A stretch of 36,668 nucleotides of DNA from Deltaproteobacteria bacterium RBG_16_49_23 (GTDB taxonomy: Bacteria > Desulfobacterota > BSN033 > UBA1163), in assembly GCA_001798855.1 (NCBI GenBank), contig MGQQ01000073.1, forward strand, positions 1-36,668. Reading direction: 5' to 3'. Each line of letters begins with the position of its first letter. Positions within the stretch are counted from its first letter, which is position 1. The notes beneath the pieces were generated by a model that saw only the letters and a list, made by a program, of their open reading frames with translations, was not told the DNA's origin and did not search any database. Both the position numbers and the translations under genes were made by a program. Shown piece by piece: positions 1 to 8,255 of this stretch.

Positions 1-134
1 AAGCTTGCGGCTACAAAAACCTTTTCGTCCCCAGTAATTGGGGACGCTACAACTATAATCTACCTCTAAGCTTGCGGCTACAAAAACCTTTTCGTCCCCA
101 GTAATTGGGGACGCTACAACTATAATCTACCTCT
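1..134. repeat. Two exact tandem copies of a 67-bp unit
   Basis: Bases 1-67 are repeated exactly at 68-134. Each unit begins with AAGCTTGCGGCTAC and contains a short hairpin, GTCCCC-AGTAATT-GGGGAC. The GCGGCTAC core recurs at about 1477 and 18755, so the unit is probably a local duplication of a dispersed REP-like element. No coding capacity is seen. Confidence 0.9.
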
Positions 135-378
135 CTCCCCCCTCACCCTACCCTCTCCCGCCAGGGGAGAGGATATTTTTTTAATGAAAAGGGTTAAGAT
201 ATTATCAGAATGATTGTAAGGGGGGTCGGCTTCTGTATTCAAAAAGAAACTTACTAAATTTGGTGTGGGGTGTCAATGGAAAAAGCTTATTGTGCCATGG
301 AGTCGGAAACTTACCTAATTGGATACTTTATTGGGGGTGCCAGAAACAGCGATCTTTACCTCCAAGCGTGTAGAATAA
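135..378. other. Gene-free stretch with one palindromic repeat
   Basis: It starts with a CTCACCCTACCCTCTCCC / GGGGAGAGG palindrome (about 137-172), a family seen again near 20390, 24020 and 29160. The rest is AT-rich, with no convincing ORF or promoter. The motif AAACTTAC(T/C)TAA occurs twice (about 246 and 307), which may be a relic of another repeat. Confidence 0.5.
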
Positions 379-1044
379 TTAGGAAGTGATCTCCTTCAAA
401 ATATCTTTTCTCCAGAGGCGAAAAAATTCCTTAATTTCCTTCATTGAGCAAGGGCGGGTAAGAAGAAGCATATCCGGCGAATCATCGGGAAGGTGATCAA
501 TCCTTTCCATGGCCACACCGAGCCAGTAAAGATCAAAGCCGGGATCTTTTTGAGCTGATTTTTCCATGAGGTATCCTTTTGCATAATGCTCTTTAATAAG
601 AAAATAGACATCGATGAAATCTCTCAGCTCCGCTCTTCCAAAGAGTGTCAGAAGTTTGTTCGTAGCAATATCGATCAGGCTGTCAACTTTGACTCCGGGA
701 ATCTCCTCAAATTCCGAAGGTTGTTCGAACCTGAAGGGGGAATCTAATCCGAAATGAACCGCCGTCGTGTCGTCTTCCGAATTGACCGAAAGTTCAACGA
801 ATGAACGGAATCCTCTTAACCTTTGGACCCTCAAGCTCGCTTTGATCAAGTATGCCTCGAGTCTCTGGCTGAATGGCAGGATAAGGTCTTCCACGGGCGT
901 GAAAAAGTCGAGGTCGCGGCTCCTTCGATGATGGAGGAAAAATGCCGAAAGGGCTGTCCCGCCCGTAAGGTAGAAAGCCTCCCTGTCCGGCAGAAAGCTA
1001 AGACAGTGTAGTATTTTTTTCTGGATGCTGGTCAGTATCTCCAA
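379..1044 (-). CDS. AbiEii/AbiGii-family nucleotidyltransferase (putative toxin)
   Basis: The 221-residue protein has the N-terminal nucleotidyltransferase signature of the AbiEii/DUF1814 family: LTGGTALSAFFLHHRRSRDL followed by DFF, giving the GG..AL motif and the D-x-D metal ligands (about residues 27-48). Family members act as NTP transferases in type IV toxin-antitoxin or abortive-infection modules. The start chosen is a TTG at 1044 preceded by GGAGGATTGGG, inside the 3' end of the upstream minus-strand ORF (about 47 bp overlap), so the two are probably translationally coupled. Whether it is a toxin in this host cannot be read from sequence. A housekeeping nucleotidyltransferase role is the alternative. 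Confidence 0.8.
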   Translation of the reverse strand: MEILTSIQKKILHCLSFLPDREAFYLTGGTALSAFFLHHRRSRDLDFFTPVEDLILPFSQRLEAYLIKASLRVQRLRGFRSFVELSVNSEDDTTAVHFGLDSPFRFEQPSEFEEIPGVKVDSLIDIATNKLLTLFGRAELRDFIDVYFLIKEHYAKGYLMEKSAQKDPGFDLYWLGVAMERIDHLPDDSPDMLLLTRPCSMKEIKEFFRLWRKDILKEITS

Positions 1045-1276
1045 CCCAATCCTCCCAGAACCTCCTGACTTCTTCAGGAAGAAAGTTTTTTACGCGTCCA
1101 AAAGATTCAGCAAAATCCGAAGGTTTCACGGTGTGGATGAGTCTCTTAATATCAGAAGTTCTTCCTTTCACCAGGGTTTGCTGAACATACATATCCAAAT
1201 GGGTCTTATTAGAAAGATCAAGTTCAGTATCCTCTTTCAAGAACCAGAATAATCTTTTATCCACAGCGATCTTCAT
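998..1276 (-). CDS. Small partner protein upstream of the AbiEii-type gene
   Basis: This 92-residue protein is encoded directly upstream of the nucleotidyltransferase and overlaps its start. It is rich in charged residues and has no membrane segment or recognisable catalytic motif. Small ORFs of about 90 residues commonly precede AbiEii/DUF1814 genes and are presumed antitoxins or partners; I infer the same here from position. It does not show an obvious winged-helix AbiEi domain. The ATG at 1276 is the first in frame. Function is not recognised from sequence alone. Confidence 0.6.
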   Translation of the reverse strand: MKIAVDKRLFWFLKEDTELDLSNKTHLDMYVQQTLVKGRTSDIKRLIHTVKPSDFAESFGRVKNFLPEEVRRFWEDWVGDTDQHPEKNTTLS

Positions 1277-1531
1277 TCGTAAAACGGCATCCCTGCTAAG
1301 AGGCTAATGGAAGGCCTTCGTTTCGATCCAAATTTACTAAATCTACGTAAGAGTGTCAATAAAATTAAAGGGGTGCAATCCCTTTCTCAATCAGGCAAAC
1401 TTTACAGAGGCGTAAATACAAGGAAAGGAATCAAGGTGGGTATTAATACGCAAAGGATTTTCGCAGGCTAAAGCCTGCGGCTACCCATTTCTAACAGGCT
1501 AAGTGCTATGCTCAAAGCGTAATAGTTGATG
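1277..1531. other. Intergenic region with a REP-like palindrome
   Basis: It contains GCAGGCTAAAGCCTGCGGCTAC at about 1468-1489, split here as GCAGGCTAAA + GCCTGCGGCTAC, a hairpin element of the GCGGCTAC family. No gene is evident. Confidence 0.5.
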
Positions 1532-2539
1532 TCATTGGGAAGACCATAGCTTGAAAATCTGGTTTACCATCTCTTTCTTCTTCTTCAGCATTTCCTGCTT
1601 CGACCTGCATCGCGCCTGTCCCGCGGCCGCCCCGGGATGGCCATCGCCGATGTTGAGGCTTCGCATGATCTCGCCGATATTCTTCTTATGATTCTGCCTG
1701 TTTCCCCGAATGGAGAGGGACATGGAGAAACCGAGGTGGTTGCTCTTCACCCCTTGCTCGGTCAGATTATAAACCTCCAGCACTCCTGACGCCTCAGGAT
1801 GGACCAGGAAGGCCAGGTTTTTAATGAGGTGGGGCCTCCGCTGATAGGAGGTGAGATCGATCACAGGCACTTCTCTCTTCTCATCCTGCTCGATGAAATA
1901 GGAGGAATCCCGGATAACCTTGAGCATCCGCCCCTCTTCCTCCCAATACTGTTTCAGCCTCCTCTGAACAAAATCGAATTGAGAGACCTTCTCAATCGGA
2001 TGGTCCCGGAGCTCACGAACCAGGTTTCTCATATGGGAGGCATGATCTTCCGCAGATGAAAAGTGAACCTTCAGGGTCAGGTCAATGATCTTCCCGGGGG
2101 TCTCTCTCCGCCAGTCCTCCATGGAGGCGTACGTAAAACCATCGATGATATCCGCTTCATCCACCATCTGGACAAAGTGCGGCGGAAGCTCCATTCTCTC
2201 GGAGAAATATTCGAAAACAACCCGGCTGCAGCTCAGTTTCAGATCGAACCGCCCGGGGATGGATCCGGGGTCGATTTTCCGGTATTCGAGCTCCTGAAGG
2301 TTTCCCTCATGGTGGTCAAACCAGAGTCCGCACTGAAGGGGATAAGGGAGGTCGCAGACCACGTCTTTTTCGGTCAGGGTGATCTGGGATCGGATGACCG
2401 TCAAGGGCCCTGCAAAGAGAACCTTTCCTACGCCCAATGCCCGCGCACAGAGGGCCCCGCTCACGATTCCATCGAAATCGTTGTGGGTAATGATCCGCTC
2501 AAAAGCCATTGGTGAAATAGAAGGGACTGTCTGTTCCAT
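1532..2539 (-). CDS. DHH-family phosphoesterase
   Basis: The protein (335 residues) opens with ITHNDFDGIVSGALCARAL (residues 17-35), corresponding to the first DHH metal-binding motif (here H-N-D-x-D-G), followed by LWFDHHEGN around residue 72, the DHH triad itself. The C-terminus contains GDGHPGAAAGQ, the glycine-rich GGGH-like substrate loop of the DHHA1 domain. The family includes exopolyphosphatases, nanoRNases and cyclic dinucleotide phosphodiesterases; sequence does not decide between them. It appears monocistronic, with a palindrome-rich upstream region. The start ATG at 2539 is the first in frame. Confidence 0.8.
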   Translation of the reverse strand: MEQTVPSISPMAFERIITHNDFDGIVSGALCARALGVGKVLFAGPLTVIRSQITLTEKDVVCDLPYPLQCGLWFDHHEGNLQELEYRKIDPGSIPGRFDLKLSCSRVVFEYFSERMELPPHFVQMVDEADIIDGFTYASMEDWRRETPGKIIDLTLKVHFSSAEDHASHMRNLVRELRDHPIEKVSQFDFVQRRLKQYWEEEGRMLKVIRDSSYFIEQDEKREVPVIDLTSYQRRPHLIKNLAFLVHPEASGVLEVYNLTEQGVKSNHLGFSMSLSIRGNRQNHKKNIGEIMRSLNIGDGHPGAAAGQARCRSKQEMLKKKKEMVNQIFKLWSSQ

Positions 2540-2914
2540 GACTCATATTTAACCTAAAATGTTTAAAAATTCCCCTCCCCTTCACCCTGTTACTAAGGAG
2601 TCCATAATTTAAAAGATATATCATTCTAAAAATCTCCCCTGACCCCTGGTTTGCCAAACTGATCCTTACCCATAAATAGGGGCGCTGGACACAAGGATGG
2701 AACGTACGACTGGTGCAATTGAGGCTTTGACATACCCCACCCCCACCCCAACCCTCCTCCTGAAGGGGAGGGTAATCGTTATGGTCCTCCTCCTGAAAGG
2801 GAAGGTATTCATCACGTGCAGCGCGGGATTCACCCTTCGAGAGCCTCAGGGCGAACGGTTTTTTCCGAATGTCCTGAGCGAAGTCGAAGGAAGGGCGGGG
2901 CAAGGGTCCGGGTA
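2540..2914. repeat. Gene-free region of dispersed palindromic repeats
   Basis: It holds CCACCCCAACCCTCCTCC...GAAGGGGAGGG (about 2734-2771), then a second CTCCTCCTGAAAGGGAAGG copy, and at 2833-2891 a pair of CCTTCGAGAGCCTCAGGG / CCTGAGCGAAGTCGAAGG arms that form an imperfect palindrome. The latter family recurs at 13936-14060. No gene is supported here. Confidence 0.7.
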
Positions 2915-2943
2915 TTGACAAAGGAGGATGGACCCTTTAAAAT
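2915..2943 (+). promoter_or_regulatory. Sigma-70-type promoter of the fur-feoB operon
   Basis: The -35 box TTGACA (2915-2920) and the -10 box TAAAAT (2938-2943) are separated by 17 bp, close to consensus. The gene start is 34 bases after the -10. Confidence 0.8.
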
Positions 2944-2963
2944 GAAATTGAAATTCAATTTCA
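2943..2963. promoter_or_regulatory. Fur-box-like operator
   Basis: A perfect inverted repeat with 10-bp arms around one base, TGAAATTGAA-A-TTCAATTTCA, begins at the last base of the -10 box. AT-rich palindromes of this kind are typical Fur operators. Binding by iron-loaded Fur would block RNA polymerase, giving iron repression of fur itself and of feoB. Confidence 0.8.
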
Positions 2964-2976
2964 AAAAGGGGGAGAC

Positions 2977-3426
2977 ATGGAGCCCGTTCAGTTTAAGACG
3001 ATGATTTCTGAAGAAGGACTCAAGTCCACACGGCAGCGGGCGGAGATCCTCGATATCTTCCTCAACACCACCGGGCATAAAAACCTTGCTCAAATCTACG
3101 CCCAGGTGGCCAAGATGGACCCGAAGATCGGCTATACCACCGTCTATCGCACGCTTAAACTTCTCACCCGGCTGGGCCTCGCCGCCCAGCGGAAATTTGC
3201 GGATGGAAAGACCCGGTACGAGCCCACCCCCGAGGGAACCCACCATGACCATCTCATCTGCCTGAAGTGCGGGAAGATTGTCGAATTTGAAGACGATGCC
3301 CTCGAATCCCTCCAGACGCGAATCGCAAGGCGCCATGCCTTCAAAATCTTCCACCATCGCATGGAACTTTACGGCTATTGCGGCCGGTGCGCTCGTAAGA
3401 ACCCCCCTGCCGGGAGTAAGGGATGA
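2977..3426 (+). CDS. fur: Fur-family ferric uptake regulator
   Basis: A full-length 149-residue Fur-family repressor. The N-terminal winged helix contains STRQRAEILDIFL (17-29) and YTTVYRTLKLL (53-63, recognition helix). The dimerisation domain carries THHDHLICLKCGKIVEF (88-104), the usual histidine-rich metal site, and two CxxC pairs at C95/C98 and C135/C138 for structural zinc. The start ATG at 2977 follows AAAGGGGGAG. Its stop overlaps the feoB start as ATGA. A Fur-box palindrome lies in its promoter, so autoregulation is expected. Fur is favoured over Zur or PerR because of the feoB partner, but metal specificity is not proven by sequence. Confidence 0.9.
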   Translation: MEPVQFKTMISEEGLKSTRQRAEILDIFLNTTGHKNLAQIYAQVAKMDPKIGYTTVYRTLKLLTRLGLAAQRKFADGKTRYEPTPEGTHHDHLICLKCGKIVEFEDDALESLQTRIARRHAFKIFHHRMELYGYCGRCARKNPPAGSKG

Positions 3427-5396
3427 TGGAGTCCTGCAAAAAAGAGAGAAGGCCCAAAGACTCTCCCGAAGAGAGAATCATCCTCATCGGTAATCCCAAT
3501 GTGGGGAAATCGGTCATCTTCAACTATCTCACCGGGAAATATGTCACCGTCTCAAATTACCCGGGAACAACCGTTGAGGTGGCCACCGGCGCCATGGCAG
3601 CCCACGGGAAGAAGTATCAGGTGGTCGACACCCCGGGGATCAATTCCCTCATTCCCATGTCAGAGGATGAGAAGGTGACCCGTGACATCCTTCTCAAAGA
3701 GCCTTTTACCCATCTGGTTCAGGTGATTGATGCGAAAAACCTTCGACGGGGTCTCCTCATCTCCCTGCAACTCCTCGAGATGGAGCTTCCCTTTCTCACC
3801 CTCCTCAATATGTGGGATGAAGCCAAAAGCAGGGGAATTGAAATCAACCTTCAGAATCTATCGAAGCATCTCGGAATGCCTGTCCTCAGGGCAGTGGCCA
3901 CAAGACGAAAAGGGCTGGAGAAGATCCATGAAAACCTCCGGGACCAAGCCCCTGCCCCGTTCTCCATCAGCTACCCGGAAGCCATTGAGGCCGGAGTCTC
4001 CCGGATTGTCTCTCTCCTTCCCGAATCCCCTCTCTCCGGACGATCTCTCGCCTTGATGCTCCTTTCAGGAGATCAAAGTCTGGCCGGGTGGCTTCACCGG
4101 AACCTCCCGGAAGAGATGATCTCACGGATCGAAGCCATCTGCCGGGAGACCCAGGTCCATTTCATCGATCCGGTCGGTTATCTGATCAATCAGGTCCGTC
4201 TCAGGAAGGTCGATGAGATCCTCTCTCAAGTGATGAAATCTGCAAAAGGGCTTCCAATAACTTTTTCCGTCACCCTTGGAAACCTGATGATCCACCCTTT
4301 CTGGGGGATCCCGATCCTTCTTTCCATCCTCTTTCTCACTTATGAGTTTGTAGGCGTCTTCGGCGCCCAGATCAGTGTCGATTTTTTGGAAGAAACAGTC
4401 TTCGGGGAATGGCTTCTTCCCCCGGTCACCGAATTCTTTCATCGGGTTCTCCCTATTCCCTTTCTTCAGGAATTACTCATAGGCCCTTACGGAGTCCTCA
4501 CCATGGCCCTCACCTATGCCATTGCCATCGTCCTGCCCATTGTCGGCTGTTTCTTTCTCATCTTCGGATTGATGGAAGATTCCGGGTACCTGCCAAGACT
4601 GGCCGTGATGACCAATGAAATTTTTAAAAAGATGGGACTCAACGGCAAGGCCGTGCTGCCCATGGTCCTGGGACTCGGATGCGACACCATGGCAACGATG
4701 ACAACCCGGATATTGGACACGGAGAAAGACAGAACGATTGTCACGCTTCTCCTGGCCCTGGGCGTTCCCTGCTCCGCTCAGCTGGGGGTCATCCTCGGCA
4801 TGTTTGCCGGACTTCCGATCCTTTACCTCTTGATCTGGGCGACCCTGATCGCCGGCATCATCGTGATCGTAGGCTATTTGGCAGCCAGAATTCTACCCGG
4901 GGAAAGTTCAGATTTCATCCTGGAGATCCCGCCCCTGCGGATTCCCCAGCTCTCCAATATCGCGGTGAAAACCCTTGCCCGGCTCGAATGGTATCTCAAG
5001 GAAGCGGTCCCCCTCTTCATCCTCGGGACCCTCTTCCTCTTCACTCTTCATCAGACCAAGACCCTGACGCTCCTCGAACGGGCCGCCACCCCTCTCATTG
5101 TCCATCTCCTGGGGCTCCCTGTAAAAGCGACCGAAGCTTTCATCGTTGGATTTCTTCGAAGAGATTATGGAGCCGCCGGCCTCTTCGTCCTTGCGAAGGA
5201 AGGGGCCCTCGATTCCCGGCAAGTCCTCGTCAGTCTGGTGACCATCACCCTTTTCATACCCTGCATTGCCCAGTTTTTTATGATGATCAAAGAAAGGGGA
5301 TGGAAAAAGACCTTCTACATCGCAGCGGTTGTCTTTCCCATTGCCTTTGGTGTGGGAGGGATTCTAAATATCTTATTAAGGTTTTTAGGGCTCTGA
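3423..5396 (+). CDS. feoB: Ferrous iron transport protein B (GTPase-coupled permease)
   Basis: The 657-residue protein imports Fe(II) across the inner membrane. The N-terminal G domain shows G1 GNPNVGKS (23-30), G2 in YPGTT, G3 DTPG (69-72) and a G4 motif of NMWD (129-132). About eight to ten hydrophobic membrane segments follow from residue 280, including paired Gate regions. The first Gate motif reads GLGCDTMATMTTR, not the GCNVPAIMATR-type sequence of well-studied FeoB proteins, though the core Cys and the second Cys in GVPCSAQL remain. It overlaps fur by 4 bp and is followed 1 bp later by the zinc-ribbon gene. No separate feoA gene is seen; a FeoA-like domain lies at the end of the DtxR-type regulator downstream. 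Confidence 0.93.
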   Translation: MMESCKKERRPKDSPEERIILIGNPNVGKSVIFNYLTGKYVTVSNYPGTTVEVATGAMAAHGKKYQVVDTPGINSLIPMSEDEKVTRDILLKEPFTHLVQVIDAKNLRRGLLISLQLLEMELPFLTLLNMWDEAKSRGIEINLQNLSKHLGMPVLRAVATRRKGLEKIHENLRDQAPAPFSISYPEAIEAGVSRIVSLLPESPLSGRSLALMLLSGDQSLAGWLHRNLPEEMISRIEAICRETQVHFIDPVGYLINQVRLRKVDEILSQVMKSAKGLPITFSVTLGNLMIHPFWGIPILLSILFLTYEFVGVFGAQISVDFLEETVFGEWLLPPVTEFFHRVLPIPFLQELLIGPYGVLTMALTYAIAIVLPIVGCFFLIFGLMEDSGYLPRLAVMTNEIFKKMGLNGKAVLPMVLGLGCDTMATMTTRILDTEKDRTIVTLLLALGVPCSAQLGVILGMFAGLPILYLLIWATLIAGIIVIVGYLAARILPGESSDFILEIPPLRIPQLSNIAVKTLARLEWYLKEAVPLFILGTLFLFTLHQTKTLTLLERAATPLIVHLLGLPVKATEAFIVGFLRRDYGAAGLFVLAKEGALDSRQVLVSLVTITLFIPCIAQFFMMIKERGWKKTFYIAAVVFPIAFGVGGILNILLRFLGL

Positions 5397-5397
5397 A

Positions 5398-5589
5398 ATG
5401 GAAAAAACTTCACTGAATCGATGTCCTCTCTGCGGAGGGGAGTTCTCCCAATCGGCGATGAAATGCAAGGGATGTCTCCTCTCGAAGGATTGCGGGCTCC
5501 TCTGCTGTCCCCATTGCGGATATTCCTATAAGGAGCGCTCCGCCATCGTCGATTTTTTCAAATCTTTATGGAGGAAGGTGAAACGATGA
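5398..5589 (+). CDS. Small cysteine-rich zinc-ribbon protein of the feo operon
   Basis: The 63-residue protein has eight cysteines (C9, C12, C23, C26, C32, C36, C37, C40) in CPLC, CKGC and CCPHC clusters, then a basic amphipathic tail ending SLWRKVKR. This looks like one or two zinc ribbons, or possibly an iron-binding site. It starts one base after the feoB stop and its stop overlaps the next gene as ATGA, so it is clearly part of the operon. Small Cys-rich proteins (for example FeoC types) accompany feoB in other bacteria, but this one lacks a visible winged helix. I infer a role in Feo assembly or iron sensing; no function is established. Confidence 0.75.
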   Translation: MEKTSLNRCPLCGGEFSQSAMKCKGCLLSKDCGLLCCPHCGYSYKERSAIVDFFKSLWRKVKR

Positions 5590-6296
5590 ACCGGAATTCG
5601 GATTTGCCCGGAGGGCCCCATCGAATGAGATGGGGAGACAGAAGAGATATTGAGGAAGAACGGATCGATGAAATCCTCGAACTGATCTGGACGTTGAGGG
5701 AGAGAGGCGTCTCCGATCTGGACCAGCTTCTCGAGGAGACGAAGGGGCTGGAGGCAAAATCGATTCTCCGCACGATGATCAGGGACGGCCTCTTTGAAGT
5801 GGAGGGCAACCGGGTGATCCTTAAAGAACGGGGGGAAGAGAAGGCCAGGGAGATCATCCGCCGTCACCGTCTGACCGAAAGACTCCTCTCGGAGATCTTT
5901 GAGATATCCGAAGAGGAGGTGGAACAAGAAGCCTGCAAACTGGAGCATATCCTGAGCCCGGGAGTGACGGATAGCGTCTGTACCTTCCTCGGCCATCCGC
6001 CCACCTGCATCCATGGGAAGCCGATCCCGAGGGGAGAGTGCTGCTCCAAATTCAAAAAAGAGATGAAACCTCTCGTTATTCCTCTTGAGGAGCTGGGGCT
6101 GGGCGAGGAGGGACGGATCGTCTTTATCGCTCCCCGATCACATCAGCGGCTTGACAGGCTGAGCGCCCTGGGAATCGTCCCCGGAAGCATCCTCCGGATG
6201 CATCAGAAAAATCCTTCCTATGTGCTGCAGATCGGAGAAACGACACTCGCTCTGGATAGCGAGGTGGTGAGGGATATCTACGTGAAGAAGGTATAA
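5586..6296 (+). CDS. DtxR/MntR-family metal-dependent regulator with C-terminal FeoA domain
   Basis: A helix-turn-helix segment (about residues 20-65, counting from the chosen start) is followed by the DtxR dimerisation/metal region, including RRHRLTERLLSEIF and EQEACKLEHILSPGV. Next come a Cys/His-rich loop, CTFLGHPPTCIHG...GECC, and a FeoA/SH3-like domain (about 160-236; LDRLSALGIVPGSILRM). The start chosen is the ATG at 5586, preceded by GGAGGAAGG and overlapping the previous stop as ATGA; an ATG at 5568 is possible but has no good ribosome site. It would sense Fe(II) or Mn(II). Its placement behind fur-feoB gives the operon two different metal regulators, and its FeoA domain may also serve as the missing FeoA partner of FeoB (inference). 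Confidence 0.83.
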   Translation: MNRNSDLPGGPHRMRWGDRRDIEEERIDEILELIWTLRERGVSDLDQLLEETKGLEAKSILRTMIRDGLFEVEGNRVILKERGEEKAREIIRRHRLTERLLSEIFEISEEEVEQEACKLEHILSPGVTDSVCTFLGHPPTCIHGKPIPRGECCSKFKKEMKPLVIPLEELGLGEEGRIVFIAPRSHQRLDRLSALGIVPGSILRMHQKNPSYVLQIGETTLALDSEVVRDIYVKKV

Positions 6297-6380
6297 TCAA
6301 TGAGCAATTATCAATTAGCATTTAGCAATTTTCATTCCTCATTGAGAATTGCCAATTGTTAATTGGTCATTGCTCATTGA
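6297..6380. terminator. Inverted repeat between convergent genes
   Basis: Perfect arms TCAATGAGCAA (6297-6307) and TTGCTCATTGA (6370-6380) enclose further AT-rich complementary sequence (CAATTAGCATT.../...AATTGCCAATTG). It lies between the DtxR-type gene and the convergent rpsA, where a two-way terminator would be expected. The composition also matches a mobile palindromic repeat. Confidence 0.6.
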
Positions 6381-6386
6381 TTAATA

Positions 6387-8186
6387 TCAATGCTCTCCTT
6401 TTTTATTGGAAGCTTCTCCGGAGCGGCGGGCCATCTCTTCCCGGATGAGCGCTCCGAGGCTGTTTGAAGTGGATCCCTGATTCGACATATACTTTTCAAT
6501 CTCTGATTTTTCCATCTTCTCCTTCAACCCCTTCAGGCTGAGGCCGATTCTTCGTTCCTGCGGATCGACGTGAAGGACGGTGGCAGAGACCGTTTCACCC
6601 ACTTTCAACACATCCGAAGGCCTCTCCACCTTCTCCCGGCTGATTTCCGAGACATGGACCAGCCCCTCAATCCCTTCTTCGAGCTCGATGAAGGCGCCGA
6701 AATCGGTTACATTGGTCACCCTTCCGGCAACCATCTCTCCCTTTTTGTATCGCCGGGCCGCCTCTTTCCAGGGGTCCGGGGTCAACTGTTTGATCCCGAG
6801 GGAGAAGCGTTCCGTCTTCGGATCGATGCTTAACACCACGGCTTCCACCTCCTGCCCTTTTTTAAAGAGATCGGCCGGATGTTTGATCTTCTTTGTCCAC
6901 GACATCTCGGAGACATGGACCAGTCCGTCCACGCCCTCGCCGAATCCGATGAAGATCCCGAAATCGGTGATGGTCTTCACCTTTCCCTTCACCCGGAGGC
7001 CGGGAGGATACTTTTCTGCAATGAGGTCCCAGGGGTTGGGTTCAACCTGTTTCATTCCCAGGGAGATCCTCCGTTTTACCGGATCGCAATCAAGGACCAT
7101 CACCTCCACAAGGTCGCCAACGCGGGCGACCTTGGAAGGATGTTTCATCTTCTTTCCCCAGGTCATTTCAGAGACATGGACCAGACCTTCGATTCCTTCC
7201 TCAAGCTCGACGAAAACGCCGTAATCGGTGATGTTGGCCACCTTTCCTTGAACACGCGCTCCCACCGGATAATTCTCCAGGGCCGAATTCCATGGATCAG
7301 GGAGGATCTGCTTCAATCCCAGCGAAACCTTCTCCTTCTCCCGGTCGAAGTGAAGGACCTTCACTCTGATCCGGTCTCCGACAGAGAGTTTCTCCGATGG
7401 GTGTCCGAGCCTTCCCCAGCCGATGTCTGTAATGTGAAGAAGGCCATCCATTCCTCCTAAATCGACGAACGCTCCATAATCCGTCAGGTTCTTGATCGTT
7501 CCTTCAACAATCTCTCCTTCTTTGAGATACTTAAGCGTCTCCTCCCTCTGGCCTTTTCTTTCCTCTTCTAAAAGAATCCGGCGGGAAAGAACGATATTAT
7601 TCCGCTTCCGGTTGAACTTGATCACCTTAAAAGTCATTCTCTGGCCAATCAGTTCATCCAGATTGCGAACCGGTTTCAGATCGATTTGAGATCCGGGGAG
7701 AAAAGCATGGATGCCGCCGATTTCGACGGAGAGCCCGCCTTTTACTTTAGAAATGATCTCTCCCTCCATCACCTCGCCCTCACGAGAGGAGCGGCCGATA
7801 TCTTTCCAGATATTGACTTTATCCGCTTTCTCCTTCGAGAGGATGAGCAATCCTCCCTCCCTATTCTTCTTCTCCAGGAGGACATCGACCTGATCCCCCA
7901 CTTTCACATCCAGCTTCCGGTTCCTCTTCAAGAACTCCTCCATGGGAATCTGGCCTTCACACTTGTAGCCAACATCCACAGTGACATGATCGGGCGTAAT
8001 CTCGATGACCGTTCCCCTGAGGATCTGGCCCTCTGCGATCTCCTTAAAGCTCTCCTCATAGAGCGTTTGAAAGTTTTCTGCTTCTTCCCTGCGCGGGAGT
8101 TCCTTCGCCCTCTCTTCCTTTTCTCCTTCTCCAGGAGGCGCCTTTTTTAACTCTTCCGCACCAGGAGTCAATTCGTCCTTAACCAT
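6387..8186 (-). CDS. rpsA: 30S ribosomal protein S1
   Basis: The 599-residue protein contains six consecutive S1 RNA-binding domains. The first two are divergent (GQILRGTVIEITPDHVTVDV and GEVMEGEIISKVKGGLSVEI). The last four are close copies, each with a TDYGAFVDL/TDFGAFIEL strand followed by GLVHVSE or GLLHITD. This six-domain layout is that of Gram-negative S1, which unwinds mRNA and docks it to the 30S subunit. N-terminal (about 1-45) and C-terminal tails are charged and low in complexity. It follows ispH on the same strand after 69 bp, the conserved cmk-ispH-rpsA order. A GGGGG ribosome site precedes the ATG. Confidence 0.95.
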   Translation of the reverse strand: MVKDELTPGAEELKKAPPGEGEKEERAKELPRREEAENFQTLYEESFKEIAEGQILRGTVIEITPDHVTVDVGYKCEGQIPMEEFLKRNRKLDVKVGDQVDVLLEKKNREGGLLILSKEKADKVNIWKDIGRSSREGEVMEGEIISKVKGGLSVEIGGIHAFLPGSQIDLKPVRNLDELIGQRMTFKVIKFNRKRNNIVLSRRILLEEERKGQREETLKYLKEGEIVEGTIKNLTDYGAFVDLGGMDGLLHITDIGWGRLGHPSEKLSVGDRIRVKVLHFDREKEKVSLGLKQILPDPWNSALENYPVGARVQGKVANITDYGVFVELEEGIEGLVHVSEMTWGKKMKHPSKVARVGDLVEVMVLDCDPVKRRISLGMKQVEPNPWDLIAEKYPPGLRVKGKVKTITDFGIFIGFGEGVDGLVHVSEMSWTKKIKHPADLFKKGQEVEAVVLSIDPKTERFSLGIKQLTPDPWKEAARRYKKGEMVAGRVTNVTDFGAFIELEEGIEGLVHVSEISREKVERPSDVLKVGETVSATVLHVDPQERRIGLSLKGLKEKMEKSEIEKYMSNQGSTSNSLGALIREEMARRSGEASNKKGEH

Positions 8187-8255
8187 TCAATGAAACCCCC
8201 TTTGCCAAGTGATTCAAAATGTATATACCATACCCATTAAAAAAATACAAATCCT

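Noticed and set aside
1-134. CRISPR array
   Set aside because: Only two exact 67-bp tandem copies, with no unique spacers and no cas genes.
2830-3357. 175-residue minus-strand ORF opposite fur
   Set aside because: Antisense of the fur gene and its promoter; no recognisable domain.
4679-5416. 245-residue ORF overlapping feoB
   Set aside because: Out-of-frame reading of the feoB membrane half; composition is rich in Arg, Pro and His, as expected of a shadow frame.
6570-8150. Several plus-strand ORFs opposite rpsA
   Set aside because: They mirror the repeated S1 domains in antisense and have no ribosome sites.
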